Assembly (NCBI GenBank): GCA_934643535.1
Contig: CAKUCE010000086.1
Coordinates: 1 to 10,990, forward strand
Direction of reading: 5' to 3'
Origin: an uncultured Clostridia bacterium
Lineage (GTDB): Bacteria > Bacillota > Clostridia > Christensenellales > Aristaeellaceae
DNA: 10,990 nucleotides
The notes under the pieces were generated by a model that saw only the letters and a program-made list of their open reading frames with translations, searched no databases and was not told where the DNA came from. Position numbers and translations under genes: made by a program. Shown piece after piece: positions 1 through 6,230 of the stretch (position 1 is the first letter of the stretch; each line of letters starts with the position of its first letter).

Positions 1-221
1 GCGTCAATCCCCTCCGGGGCAGGGGAGTATGCGCCTGCGGGCGCACCAAAGGGCTTTCCGCCCGCCCTTTGGAAACCTTCGGGCACCGAAGCTGGCGAGA
101 AAACCAGAGAGGATAGCGAGCCCTGCTCCCGCGCCGTAGCCGGCGCGTCATTCCCCACCCGGGGCAGGGGGCTGCGCCAGCGGGCGCACGGGGGCTTTTC
201 TCAGGGCAAACAAGCGTCAGA
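1..221. repeat. Repeat-rich intergenic region with two copies of a hairpin-bearing unit
   Basis: No gene is visible here. A unit of about 45 bases occurs at 1-46 and again, diverged, at 145-189: both begin GCGTCA, continue through a C-rich block and GGGGCAGGGG, and end in a TGCGCC/GGCGCA hairpin (30-45 with loop TGCG; 173-188 with loop AGCG). Between the copies lie further perfect inverted repeats: CCAAAGGGC at 46-54 with GCCCTTTGG at 64-72, CTTCGG at 77-82 with CCGAAG at 86-91, and GCGCCG at 131-136 with CGGCGC at 141-146. The hairpins are kept while the loops and flanks differ, which suggests selection or mobility at the structure level. Lying just downstream of the minus-strand deacylase, the 173-188 hairpin might also help end that transcript, although no clean T run follows it. 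This looks like a genome-dispersed intergenic repeat family, but copies elsewhere cannot be seen from here. Confidence 0.6.
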
Positions 222-704
222 TCAAAACTCCGCTAACGCCACTTCATTCCCATGTTCCCGTAGAAGCCGGATCAAATCCTCCGTGCGAAGCCAGATCGTG
301 GCGGTGTTGTCGTTGGGATGAACACCGACCAGCCCGTCCGCCAGATCACGATCCATAAATAGCTTCACCCGGCAGGAGGCGTCGTTCAGGAGACCCAGAG
401 GCGTGACCGCGCCGGGATAAAGCCCCAGAAGCTCGCTGAGTTCCTCGGCGGAAGCAAAGGTCAGCGGCCGCGTCTGATGTTCACGGCGGAACGCCTTCAG
501 ATCCACCCGCTTTTCTCCGAAAACCGTCAGCAGGTAATAGCAGCGCCGCTTGTCGTCCCGGATAAACAGATTCTTTGCATCGGCTTCCGGGTGAGGCAAC
601 GGGATCTCCGCCAGCTCGGCTATGTTGTAGACGGCCTTGTGTTCGGTTATTTCAAAGGGGATGTTTTTGGAACGCAAAAGGGCATAAATCTCCTGCTTAT
701 TCAT
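222..704 (-). CDS. YbaK/ProX-family aminoacyl-tRNA deacylase (prolyl-tRNA editing type)
   Basis: A 160-residue single-domain YbaK/EbsC-fold protein, a normal length for free-standing trans-editing deacylases. Such enzymes hydrolyse mischarged aminoacyl-tRNA in the cytoplasm, typically Ala-tRNA(Pro) (ProXp-ala/PrdX group) or Cys-tRNA(Pro) (YbaK group). The sequence fits the ProXp-ala/PrdX side better: AKNLFIRD (43-50) carries the conserved lysine K44, followed by a KRVDLKAF segment (65-72), GAVTPLGL (98-105) and a GVHPNDNTATIWL block (127-139) that lines the substrate pocket. The ATG at 704 is preceded on the minus strand by AAGGAG about seven bases upstream. It lies 62 bases after the serine hydrolase gene on the same strand, so co-transcription is plausible though the functions are unrelated. 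The exact amino acid edited (Ala, Cys or another) cannot be settled from sequence alone. Confidence 0.9.
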   Translation of the reverse strand: MNKQEIYALLRSKNIPFEITEHKAVYNIAELAEIPLPHPEADAKNLFIRDDKRRCYYLLTVFGEKRVDLKAFRREHQTRPLTFASAEELSELLGLYPGAVTPLGLLNDASCRVKLFMDRDLADGLVGVHPNDNTATIWLRTEDLIRLLREHGNEVALAEF

Positions 705-755
705 GAAAAAACTCCTTTATTATAAACGAAATTGCGGTTCACCGAGCGCCCGGCA
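702..755 (-). repeat. 5' flank of deacylase gene resembling that of the serine hydrolase gene (copy A)
   Basis: Read on the plus strand, the bases from the start codon outward contain CATGAAAAAACTCCTT, AATTGCG (730-736), then TTCACCGAG and CGCCCGGCA (747-755). The same order of blocks occurs upstream of the neighbouring serine hydrolase gene at 1634-1690. The shared ribosome-binding-site part could be coincidence, but AATTGCG and CGCCCGGCA at comparable spacing are not explained by translation signals. It may be a duplicated leader or a short dispersed repeat. Confidence 0.45.
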
Positions 756-766
756 TGAAGCAGCGC

Positions 767-1636
767 TCACACAGGGCATCCCCCAGGCAGCGCCCGCTCC
801 ATGGCTTCAACGACCTGCCCGGAGCCTGACTTCATGTCCGCCAGAAAGGCGATGACCGTTCCTTCCTTCGGAAAAACGAAACACTTTTGTCCCCATTTGC
901 CGTTGAGACTGAAACCGTCCCTATATTTCCAGAAGAAAAGCCCATATCCGTCTTCCCGATTTGGCTGGAGCGCGGAACAGGCTAACGCCAGATATTCCTC
1001 CGATACGATGCGCCTGCCCTGATATACGCCGCCCTGACAAAGCATCAGACCAATGCGGCTCAGCTCGTCCACGGAAAGTTTCATTCCGGAAGCACCATAA
1101 AAATAGCCGTCGGGACAGCGGGCCATCTCCGCATCAAAAATGCCCAGCGGTTCCAGCACACGCCGCTGAAGGAAGGCTCCTGCATCCTCACCCAACGCTT
1201 CCGTAAGGGCTGCGCCTGTCAGACAGGCAGGAATGTTGCTGTAGTGAAAGCGCGGCTCGTTCGGATTTTCGATCGGACAGTTCAACGAAAAACGTAAGTA
1301 GCTGTCTCCTTCGGGCCGGAAGGGGAAGCCGTCCACCGACATGGTCATGAGGCGGAGAAGCGTTAACGGCGCGAAGGCCTTTCGCTGCTCTGCGGACAGT
1401 TCCGTCAGAAAACGTCCGGGAAGATAATCCAGCACACACCGGTCGAGGCGGAGCCTGCCTTCATCCCGGGCAATGCCGACAGCAATGGAAAGCAGGGATT
1501 TGGTGATGGAATAGATGGGATAGCGGCAGGAAACGTCTCCCCATTGATGAAGAAGCACGCCGCTTTGATAAAGCTGAACGCCGTGTACGGCCCATCCATT
1601 GCGGAGGATCTCACTGATAAAGGCATCAAAGTTCAT
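767..1636 (-). CDS. Beta-lactamase-related serine hydrolase (class C / PBP4*-like fold), cytoplasmic
   Basis: A 289-residue protein of the Beta-lactamase (PF00144-type) superfamily. The three active-site motifs can be placed: SITK at 43-46 (SxxK, nucleophilic serine S43 and base K46), YSN at 132-134 (YxN), and KWG at 247-249 (in NGKWGQ) where class C enzymes have KTG and many esterase-like relatives have HxG. It is shorter than class C beta-lactamases (about 360 residues), and the N-terminus has no signal peptide or lipobox, so it is probably a cytoplasmic esterase or peptidase-like hydrolase and not a secreted antibiotic-resistance enzyme. The substrate is unknown. The ATG at 1636 has a good AAGGAG upstream on the minus strand. 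It is transcribed divergently from yceD-rpmF and is followed by the deacylase gene. Confidence 0.85.
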   Translation of the reverse strand: MNFDAFISEILRNGWAVHGVQLYQSGVLLHQWGDVSCRYPIYSITKSLLSIAVGIARDEGRLRLDRCVLDYLPGRFLTELSAEQRKAFAPLTLLRLMTMSVDGFPFRPEGDSYLRFSLNCPIENPNEPRFHYSNIPACLTGAALTEALGEDAGAFLQRRVLEPLGIFDAEMARCPDGYFYGASGMKLSVDELSRIGLMLCQGGVYQGRRIVSEEYLALACSALQPNREDGYGLFFWKYRDGFSLNGKWGQKCFVFPKEGTVIAFLADMKSGSGQVVEAMERALPGGCPV

Positions 1637-1690
1637 GGAAAAACTCCTTCCGGAACGGAATTGCGATTATTTTACCACGAACGCCCGGCA
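1634..1690 (-). repeat. 5' flank of serine hydrolase gene resembling that of the deacylase gene (copy B)
   Basis: Partner of the 702-755 flank: CATGGAAAAACTCCTT, AATTGCG (1659-1665), TTTACCACGAA, CGCCCGGCA (1682-1690). Small indels separate the blocks in the two copies. On the minus strand an AT-rich stretch (TAAAAT, around 1670-1675) could serve as a -10 element for the serine hydrolase gene, but no convincing -35 was found. Confidence 0.45.
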
Positions 1691-1736
1691 GGGGCAAGAA
1701 ACGTCAAATTCCGTCTGCGGGAAGTGACGAAAAAAC

Positions 1737-1765
1737 TTGACAAACCATTTGACCAATCGTATAAT
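1737..1765 (+). promoter_or_regulatory. Consensus sigma-A promoter for yceD-rpmF
   Basis: TTGACA at 1737-1742 and TATAAT at 1760-1765 are both perfect consensus hexamers with the ideal 17-base spacer. Transcription would be expected to begin near 1772, about 24 bases before the yceD start codon, leaving room for the AAGGAGG ribosome binding site and little else. This suggests strong, constitutive, growth-linked expression. Confidence 0.92.
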
Positions 1766-1783
1766 ACAAAATGGTCACGCTAC

Positions 1784-1790
1784 AAGGAGG
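1784..1790 (+). promoter_or_regulatory. Ribosome binding site fixing the yceD start
   Basis: AAGGAGG lies five bases before the ATG at 1796. The reading frame is open upstream to 1544, but that extension would cross the promoter at 1737-1765 and the divergent gene's start, so 1796 is the true start. Confidence 0.9.
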
Positions 1791-1795
1791 ATGCT

Positions 1796-2299
1796 ATGGA
1801 ACTGGATGTTTCAAAAGGATTTTTGAAGCCCGCCGAGGCCTTCCCCTTTGAAGCGGAGGTCGTTCTCCCGCCGCAGGAGGTGAACGGCGAAACCGTTTCC
1901 TTCGATCCGGTGGCACTGCAAGGCACCTACACCGTCTACGACGGTACGGTCAAGCTGGAGGGCGAACTGGAAACGGCCGCTCATGCCCGGTGCGCGCTGT
2001 GTATGCAGCCCGCCGATTTCCCCGTTCATGTGAAGTTCTCCGAGGACTTCCGCAAGGACGCGGATGAAATGGAGGACGAGTTCTTCCGCTTCGAGGGCAA
2101 GAAAGTGCCGTTGGATCACATGACGCTGACGCTGGTCGTGCTGGAGCTGCCCATGCGCTTTGAGTGCAGAGAGGGCTGCCCCGGAAGCGAAGAGCTGAAG
2201 GCGTGGAACGAAAACAACCCCGTAAGCTCGAACGACGCGGGAGCGTCCACTCAGCACCCCTTCGAGGCGTTGCGGAGCTTGCTAGAACCCCGGGAGTAA
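1796..2299 (+). CDS. yceD: YceD/DUF177 family protein (large-subunit rRNA accumulation)
   Basis: A 167-residue DUF177 protein. In bacteria and plants the family is linked to 23S rRNA accumulation and large-subunit biogenesis, and its gene commonly precedes rpmF, as it does here. Diagnostic features: an N-terminal beta-rich half with a CALC pair (C66, C69), an acidic central segment (SEDF...DEMEDEFF, 82-97), and the family's C-terminal signature PLDHMTLTLVVLELP (105-119) followed by FECREGCPG with C124 and C128. The four cysteines look like a metal site, though metal binding is inferred. The C-terminal 30 residues are low in recognisable features. It is the first gene of a two-gene transcript with rpmF, 52 bases downstream. 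The biochemical activity of the family is not well defined. Confidence 0.93.
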   Translation: MELDVSKGFLKPAEAFPFEAEVVLPPQEVNGETVSFDPVALQGTYTVYDGTVKLEGELETAAHARCALCMQPADFPVHVKFSEDFRKDADEMEDEFFRFEGKKVPLDHMTLTLVVLELPMRFECREGCPGSEELKAWNENNPVSSNDAGASTQHPFEALRSLLEPRE

Positions 2300-2351
2300 C
2301 CCGGAAAGGCCGTCTTCATGATGGCGCAGGACGATTCGAGGAGGTGTAACA

Positions 2352-2546
2352 ATGGCTCTTCCCAAGGGAAAAATTTCCAAGGCTCGTGGTCGCAGCCGTC
2401 GCGCAAACTGGAAGCTGACCCTGCCCGGCATCGTCGAATGCCCGCAGTGCCACGAAAAGAAGCTCGCCCACCGCGTGTGCAAGAACTGCGGCTACTATAA
2501 GGGCGTGCAGGTCATCGACATGACCGAAAAGCAGGAAAAGGCCTGA
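2352..2546 (+). CDS. rpmF: Ribosomal protein L32 (bL32), zinc-binding form
   Basis: A 64-residue protein with the canonical bL32 start (MALPKGKISKARGRSRRANW), a basic N-terminal extension that reaches into the 50S subunit, and a zinc ribbon with CPQC (C30, C33) and CKNC (C43, C46). It is therefore the zinc-containing (C+) form and not the zinc-independent paralogue that some Firmicutes induce under zinc starvation. GAGGAGG at 2338-2344 sits seven bases before the ATG. Expression is expected from the strong promoter ahead of yceD. In many bacteria plsX and fabH follow rpmF; here a hairpin and the valS leader follow. Confidence 0.97.
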   Translation: MALPKGKISKARGRSRRANWKLTLPGIVECPQCHEKKLAHRVCKNCGYYKGVQVIDMTEKQEKA

Positions 2547-2570
2547 TCGACCTCTTCCGCTATTGCTGGA

Positions 2571-2599
2571 TAGGGCTGCTGGGGTTCCAGACAGCCCTA
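2571..2599 (+). terminator. Hairpin after rpmF, possible weak terminator
   Basis: TAGGGCTGCTGG (2571-2582) pairs with CCAG (2587-2590), one bulged A and CAGCCCTA (2592-2599) around a GGTT loop, giving a 12-bp stem 24 bases after the rpmF stop codon. The bases that follow (TGATTCTTACC) contain few T residues, so it may be a leaky terminator, a 3' mRNA stabiliser, or the edge of the valS leader. Confidence 0.5.
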
Positions 2600-2604
2600 T
2601 GATT

Positions 2605-2861
2605 CTTACCCGAAGAACGGGAGGAGTACCCTTCACGGCGCTTCAGAGAGAGCTGCTCATGGGCTGAAAGGCGGCTTGGATGCTTTTGGAGGGGAAGGTC
2701 GCCCGGGAGGGGGCGGGATGAAGGGGAAAAGCGTCCCTTAGTTTCGCCGTGGGCGCACGTTACAGCGCACAGAGGCGGTTTTTCTGCTGCAGCAAAAAGA
2801 CCGCGAAATAAGGTGGTACCACGGAGCCGCTCCGTCCTTTGCATGGGATGGAGCGGCTTTT
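2605..2861 (+). ncRNA. T-box riboswitch controlling valS (tRNA-Val sensing)
   Basis: A transcriptional T-box leader fills most of the 385-base gap before valS. Stem I: CGGG 2618-2621 pairs with CCCG 2702-2705, and CCCT 2629-2632 with AGGG 2690-2693. They enclose a specifier loop with the loop-E bases AGTA (2625-2628) opposite GAA (2694-2696), followed by the likely specifier GTC (2698-2700), a valine codon. The distal conserved AGAGAG...GGCTGAAAG segment is at 2645-2670. Stem III runs 2775-2804. The T-box core lies around 2809-2824 with the bulge TGGTACC at 2814-2820; its UGGU matches a tRNA 3' end ACCA (discriminator A). Antiterminator: AAGG 2810-2813 with CCTT 2836-2839, and ACGGAG 2821-2826 with CTCCGT 2830-2835. 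Uncharged tRNA-Val would stabilise the antiterminator and switch on valS and probably the genes behind it. Confidence 0.93.
2826..2861 (+). terminator. T-box terminator hairpin upstream of valS
   Basis: GCCGCTCCGTCC at 2826-2837 pairs with GGGATGGAGCGGC at 2845-2857 (one G-T pair and a small bulge), followed by TTTT. It is mutually exclusive with the antiterminator, because 2826-2839 is used by both structures, which is the expected T-box switch. Confidence 0.88.
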
Positions 2862-2931
2862 GTCGTAGAAGCCTTCTGCGTGAAGCGGATTCACGCGGTG
2901 CTGTCAGGCAGTGAAGAAAGGATGGAAGAAT

Positions 2932-5583
2932 ATGGCTGAGAATCAGGAATTCACCATGGAAAAGGTGTACAATCCTCAGCAGATCGAGGATAAGCTCTAC
3001 AAAATGTGGGAGGAAAGCGGCGCGTTTGTGGCCCACCGCGAGGAGGGCAGGAAGCCCTTTACCATCGTGATGCCGCCCCCCAATATCACCGGCCAGCTGC
3101 ATATGGGTCACGCCATGGACTGTCTTCTGCAGGACGCGCCGATCCGTTATCACCGCATGAAGGGCGACCCCACCCTGTGGCTGCCCGGCACCGACCACGC
3201 CTCCATCGCCACCGAGGTGAAGGTGGTGGACGCCATGGCCAAGGAAGGGCTGACCAAGGAAATGGTAGGCCGCGAGGGCTTTCTGGAGCGGGCCTGGGCA
3301 TGGAAAAAAGAGTACGGCGGACGGATCAACCGCCAGCAGCGCCGTCTGGGCGCCAGCTGCGACTGGAGCCGGGAACGCTTCACCATGGACGAGGGCTGCA
3401 ATGAGGCCGTGCGCGAGGTGTTCGTGCGCCTGTACGAAAAGGGCCTGATCTACCGCGGCAACCGCATCATCAACTGGTGCCCCGAGTGCCAGACCGCCCT
3501 GTCCGACGCAGAGGTGGAGTATGAGGAGCAGGCCAGCCATCTGTGGCATATCCGCTATCCCGGCGCGGACGGCGGCGAGGGCGTGATCGTCGCCACCACC
3601 CGCCCCGAGACCATGCTGGGCGATACCGGCGTGGCCGTGAACCCCAACGACGAGCGCTACACCGATCTGGTGGGCAAGAAGGTCATCCTGCCGCTGGTGA
3701 ACCGGGAGATTCCCGTGGTGGCCGACGATTATGTGGATAGGGAGTTCGGCACCGGCGCGGTGAAGATGACCCCCGCTCACGACCCCAACGACTTTGAGGT
3801 GGGCAAGCGCCACAATCTGGAAGTGATCCGCGTCACCAACGACGACGGCACCATGAACCATAATGCGGGCAAGTTCGAGGGCATGACCGCCATGGAATGC
3901 CGCGAAGCCGTGGTGAAGGAGCTGCAGGAGCTGGGGCTGATGGTGAAGATCGAGGACTACACCCACAACGTGGGCACCTGCTACCGCTGCCACCACACCG
4001 TAGACCCCGTGACCAGCACCCAGTGGTTCGTGAAGATGGAGCCGCTGGCCAGGCCCGCCATCGAGGCGGTACGCTCCGGCAAGGTGCAGTTCGTGCCGGA
4101 ACGGTTCTCCAAGACCTACTTCAACTGGATGGAGAACATCCGCGACTGGTGCATCAGCCGTCAGCTGTGGTGGGGCCACCGCATTCCCGCTTATTACTGT
4201 GACGAGTGCGGTGAAACCGTCGTCAGCAAGGAAGCGCCTGAAAAGTGTCCCAAGTGCGGCTGCACCCATCTCCATCAGGACGAGGACGTGCTGGACACGT
4301 GGTTCTCTTCCGCGCTGTGGCCCTTCTCTACGCTGGGCTGGCCTCATGACACCGAGGATCTGAAATACTTCTATCCCACCAGTATGCTGGTGACCGGCTA
4401 CGATATCATCTTCTTCTGGGTGGCCCGGATGATCTTCTCCGGCATTGAGCAGATGGGCGAGCCGCCCTTCCATACCGTGCTGATCCACGGCCTGGTGCGC
4501 GACGCGCAGGGCCGCAAGATGTCCAAGAGTCTGGGCAACGGCGTGGACCCGCTGGAGATCATTGACAAGTACGGCGCGGATGCGCTGCGCTTCTCGCTGG
4601 CCATGGGCGTCAGCCCCGGAAACGACACCCGTTATTCCGACGAAAAGGTGGAAAGCGCCCGGAACTTCGCCAACAAGGTCTGGAATGCTTCCCGCTTTGT
4701 GCTGATGAACACCCAGACCCGGGAGGCCATCGACCCGGCCAGGCTGCTTCTGCCTGACCAGTGGATCCTTTCCCGCCTGAACCGCACCATCGCCGAGGTG
4801 TCCGCCCATATGGAGGACGGCGATTTCGGCATCGCGGCCCAGAATATCTATGATTTCGCATGGAGCGAGTTCTGCGACTGGTACATCGAGCTGAGCAAGG
4901 GCCGCCTGATGGGCGAGGACGAGGAGCAGAAGCAGAACGTGCGGGCGGTGCTGCTGTACGTGCTGGAGGGCCTGCTGAAGCTGCTGCATCCCTTCATGCC
5001 CTTCCTGACCGAGGAGGTGTACCAGTACCTGCCGGAGCATGACGGAATGCTGATTCTGGCCCGCTGGCCCGAGGAAAAGCCCGAATACGACTTCCCCAGG
5101 GAAGCCCGGCAGATGGAGGGCCTGATGGAGGTCATCCGCTCCGTGCGCAACCTGCGGGCGGAGATGAACGTACAGGCGGGCAAGCGTACCCACATTGTCC
5201 TGATCCCCGAAGAAGGCTGGGAAGAGACGCTGGCGATGGCCGAACCCTATCTGCAGCGCATGGCCTACGCCAGCAATGTGGAGCTGGGCGGCAAGGATGC
5301 GCTGGCCGGTCAGAAGGTGGTCAGCGCCGTGTGCGCCGCGGGCGAAATCCGTATTCCGCTGGGCGATCTGGTGGACATCGACAAGGAGATCGCCCGTCTG
5401 GAAAAGGAACAGAAGAACCTGCAGGGCGAAATTGCCCGGGCCAACGGCAAGCTGAATAACCCCGGCTTCCTGAACAAGGCTCCCGCCAATCTGGTGGAGC
5501 AGGAGAAGGAAAAGCTGAAGGTGAACGAAACCAAGCTGCAGGCGCTGGAAGCCCGCATTGCCGACCTGAAGGCAGGCGCCTGA
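2932..5583 (+). CDS. valS: Valyl-tRNA synthetase
   Basis: Charges tRNA-Val with valine in the cytoplasm. As a class I synthetase of 883 residues it matches the usual ValRS length. Motifs from N to C: PPPNITGQLHMGH (48-60, HIGH motif as HMGH), GTDHA (86-90), first zinc pair CPEC (183-186) partnered by C350/C353, CP1 editing domain with TTRPETMLGDTGVAVNP (222-238), WCISRQLWWGHRIP (406-419), a second CDEC (423-426)/CPKC (439-442) pair, KMSKS (529-533), anticodon-binding helical domain (about 605-760), and a C-terminal coiled-coil tRNA arm (about 815-883). The valine identity agrees with the GUC specifier in the T-box leader. An in-frame GTG at 2911 would add seven residues; I prefer the ATG at 2932, with AAAGGA at 2917-2922. 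Its stop overlaps the next start by one base (TGATG). Confidence 0.98.
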   Translation: MAENQEFTMEKVYNPQQIEDKLYKMWEESGAFVAHREEGRKPFTIVMPPPNITGQLHMGHAMDCLLQDAPIRYHRMKGDPTLWLPGTDHASIATEVKVVDAMAKEGLTKEMVGREGFLERAWAWKKEYGGRINRQQRRLGASCDWSRERFTMDEGCNEAVREVFVRLYEKGLIYRGNRIINWCPECQTALSDAEVEYEEQASHLWHIRYPGADGGEGVIVATTRPETMLGDTGVAVNPNDERYTDLVGKKVILPLVNREIPVVADDYVDREFGTGAVKMTPAHDPNDFEVGKRHNLEVIRVTNDDGTMNHNAGKFEGMTAMECREAVVKELQELGLMVKIEDYTHNVGTCYRCHHTVDPVTSTQWFVKMEPLARPAIEAVRSGKVQFVPERFSKTYFNWMENIRDWCISRQLWWGHRIPAYYCDECGETVVSKEAPEKCPKCGCTHLHQDEDVLDTWFSSALWPFSTLGWPHDTEDLKYFYPTSMLVTGYDIIFFWVARMIFSGIEQMGEPPFHTVLIHGLVRDAQGRKMSKSLGNGVDPLEIIDKYGADALRFSLAMGVSPGNDTRYSDEKVESARNFANKVWNASRFVLMNTQTREAIDPARLLLPDQWILSRLNRTIAEVSAHMEDGDFGIAAQNIYDFAWSEFCDWYIELSKGRLMGEDEEQKQNVRAVLLYVLEGLLKLLHPFMPFLTEEVYQYLPEHDGMLILARWPEEKPEYDFPREARQMEGLMEVIRSVRNLRAEMNVQAGKRTHIVLIPEEGWEETLAMAEPYLQRMAYASNVELGGKDALAGQKVVSAVCAAGEIRIPLGDLVDIDKEIARLEKEQKNLQGEIARANGKLNNPGFLNKAPANLVEQEKEKLKVNETKLQALEARIADLKAGA

Positions 5584-6221
5584 TGGACGTATTGCTGGGA
5601 ACCACCAATCCCTCCAAGGTGCGGATGTTTGAGCACTGGCTGGAGGGGGAGGACGTTCGCTTCCTCACGCTGAAGCAGGTCTCCATCCCGGGCGAGCCGG
5701 CGGAAACAGGCGCGACCCCGGCGGAGAACGCCCGCCAAAAGGCGGAGTACTACGGACGGTATGCCGATTACGTGATCTGCAACGATTCCGGGCTGTATCT
5801 GACCGGGCTTCCCATGGAGGACGCCCGGCAACCCGGCCTGCATGTGCGCACGCCGCAAGGCGCGCGGCACCGGCTGGACGACGAGGAAATGATCGCCTAT
5901 TACGCCGGGCTGGCGCATTCGCTGGGCGGAAGGGTGCGGGCCTGCTACCTGAGCGGCTTCGCGGTGAAAACGCCGAAAGGGCTGTCCCTGTACGAAGACC
6001 GTATGGAAGAGCTGCTGGAGCATACCTTCTGGCTGACGGACACGCCCTGCGCGGAACGCCGCCCCGGCTGGCCGCTGGATTCCCTGTCTCTGTATAAAGA
6101 CGGCAAGACCTCTTTTCTGGAACCGGAGCCGCCGGAATGGCTGAAGGGCGGGAACGGAAACCGGCACCGCTGGATCGCTTTTCTGAAAGAATCTCTGGGG
6201 CTTCAGGCCCGGAGCGAATAA
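5583..6221 (+). CDS. HAM1/RdgB-like nucleoside-triphosphate pyrophosphatase, divergent
   Basis: A 212-residue protein whose N-terminal half carries HAM1-family (non-canonical purine NTP pyrophosphatase) signatures: GTTNPSKVRMFEHWL (6-20; the TxNxxK...E substrate loop with K12 and E17), GATPAENARQKAEYY (43-57, matching the TFxENAxxKA helix), and CNDSGLYLTGLP (66-77), which aligns with the DDSGL metal-binding segment and keeps D68. The C-terminal half is unusual. The GxGYDPxF block seems replaced by RPGWPLDSLS (160-169), and the SHR segment reads NRHRWIAFLKE (193-203). RdgB itself removes ITP/XTP/dITP from the nucleotide pool; with these changes the substrate could differ, so I give no gene symbol. 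Its ATG overlaps the valS stop, implying translational coupling, and rsmH follows nine bases after its stop. A full-length, undamaged frame suggests a functional gene. Confidence 0.75.
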   Translation: MDVLLGTTNPSKVRMFEHWLEGEDVRFLTLKQVSIPGEPAETGATPAENARQKAEYYGRYADYVICNDSGLYLTGLPMEDARQPGLHVRTPQGARHRLDDEEMIAYYAGLAHSLGGRVRACYLSGFAVKTPKGLSLYEDRMEELLEHTFWLTDTPCAERRPGWPLDSLSLYKDGKTSFLEPEPPEWLKGGNGNRHRWIAFLKESLGLQARSE

Positions 6222-6230
6222 GGAGTACCC

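Noticed and set aside
1..221. CRISPR array
   Set aside because: Only two diverged copies 144 bases apart with structured DNA between them; no regular repeat-spacer spacing and no cas genes.
767..1636. Antibiotic-resistance beta-lactamase
   Set aside because: The fold motifs fit, but there is no signal peptide, the third motif is KWG and the protein is short; a cytoplasmic serine hydrolase is the safer call.
1544..1795. N-terminal extension of the yceD frame to 1544
   Set aside because: It would run through the divergent gene's coding region and the consensus promoter; the AAGGAGG before 1796 and family length support the shorter form.
2560..5193. Long minus-strand open frame (877 codons) opposite valS
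   Set aside because: It mirrors valS codon usage in a GC-rich gene; the translation is rich in His, Leu and Ala with no recognisable domain, and valS is unambiguous.
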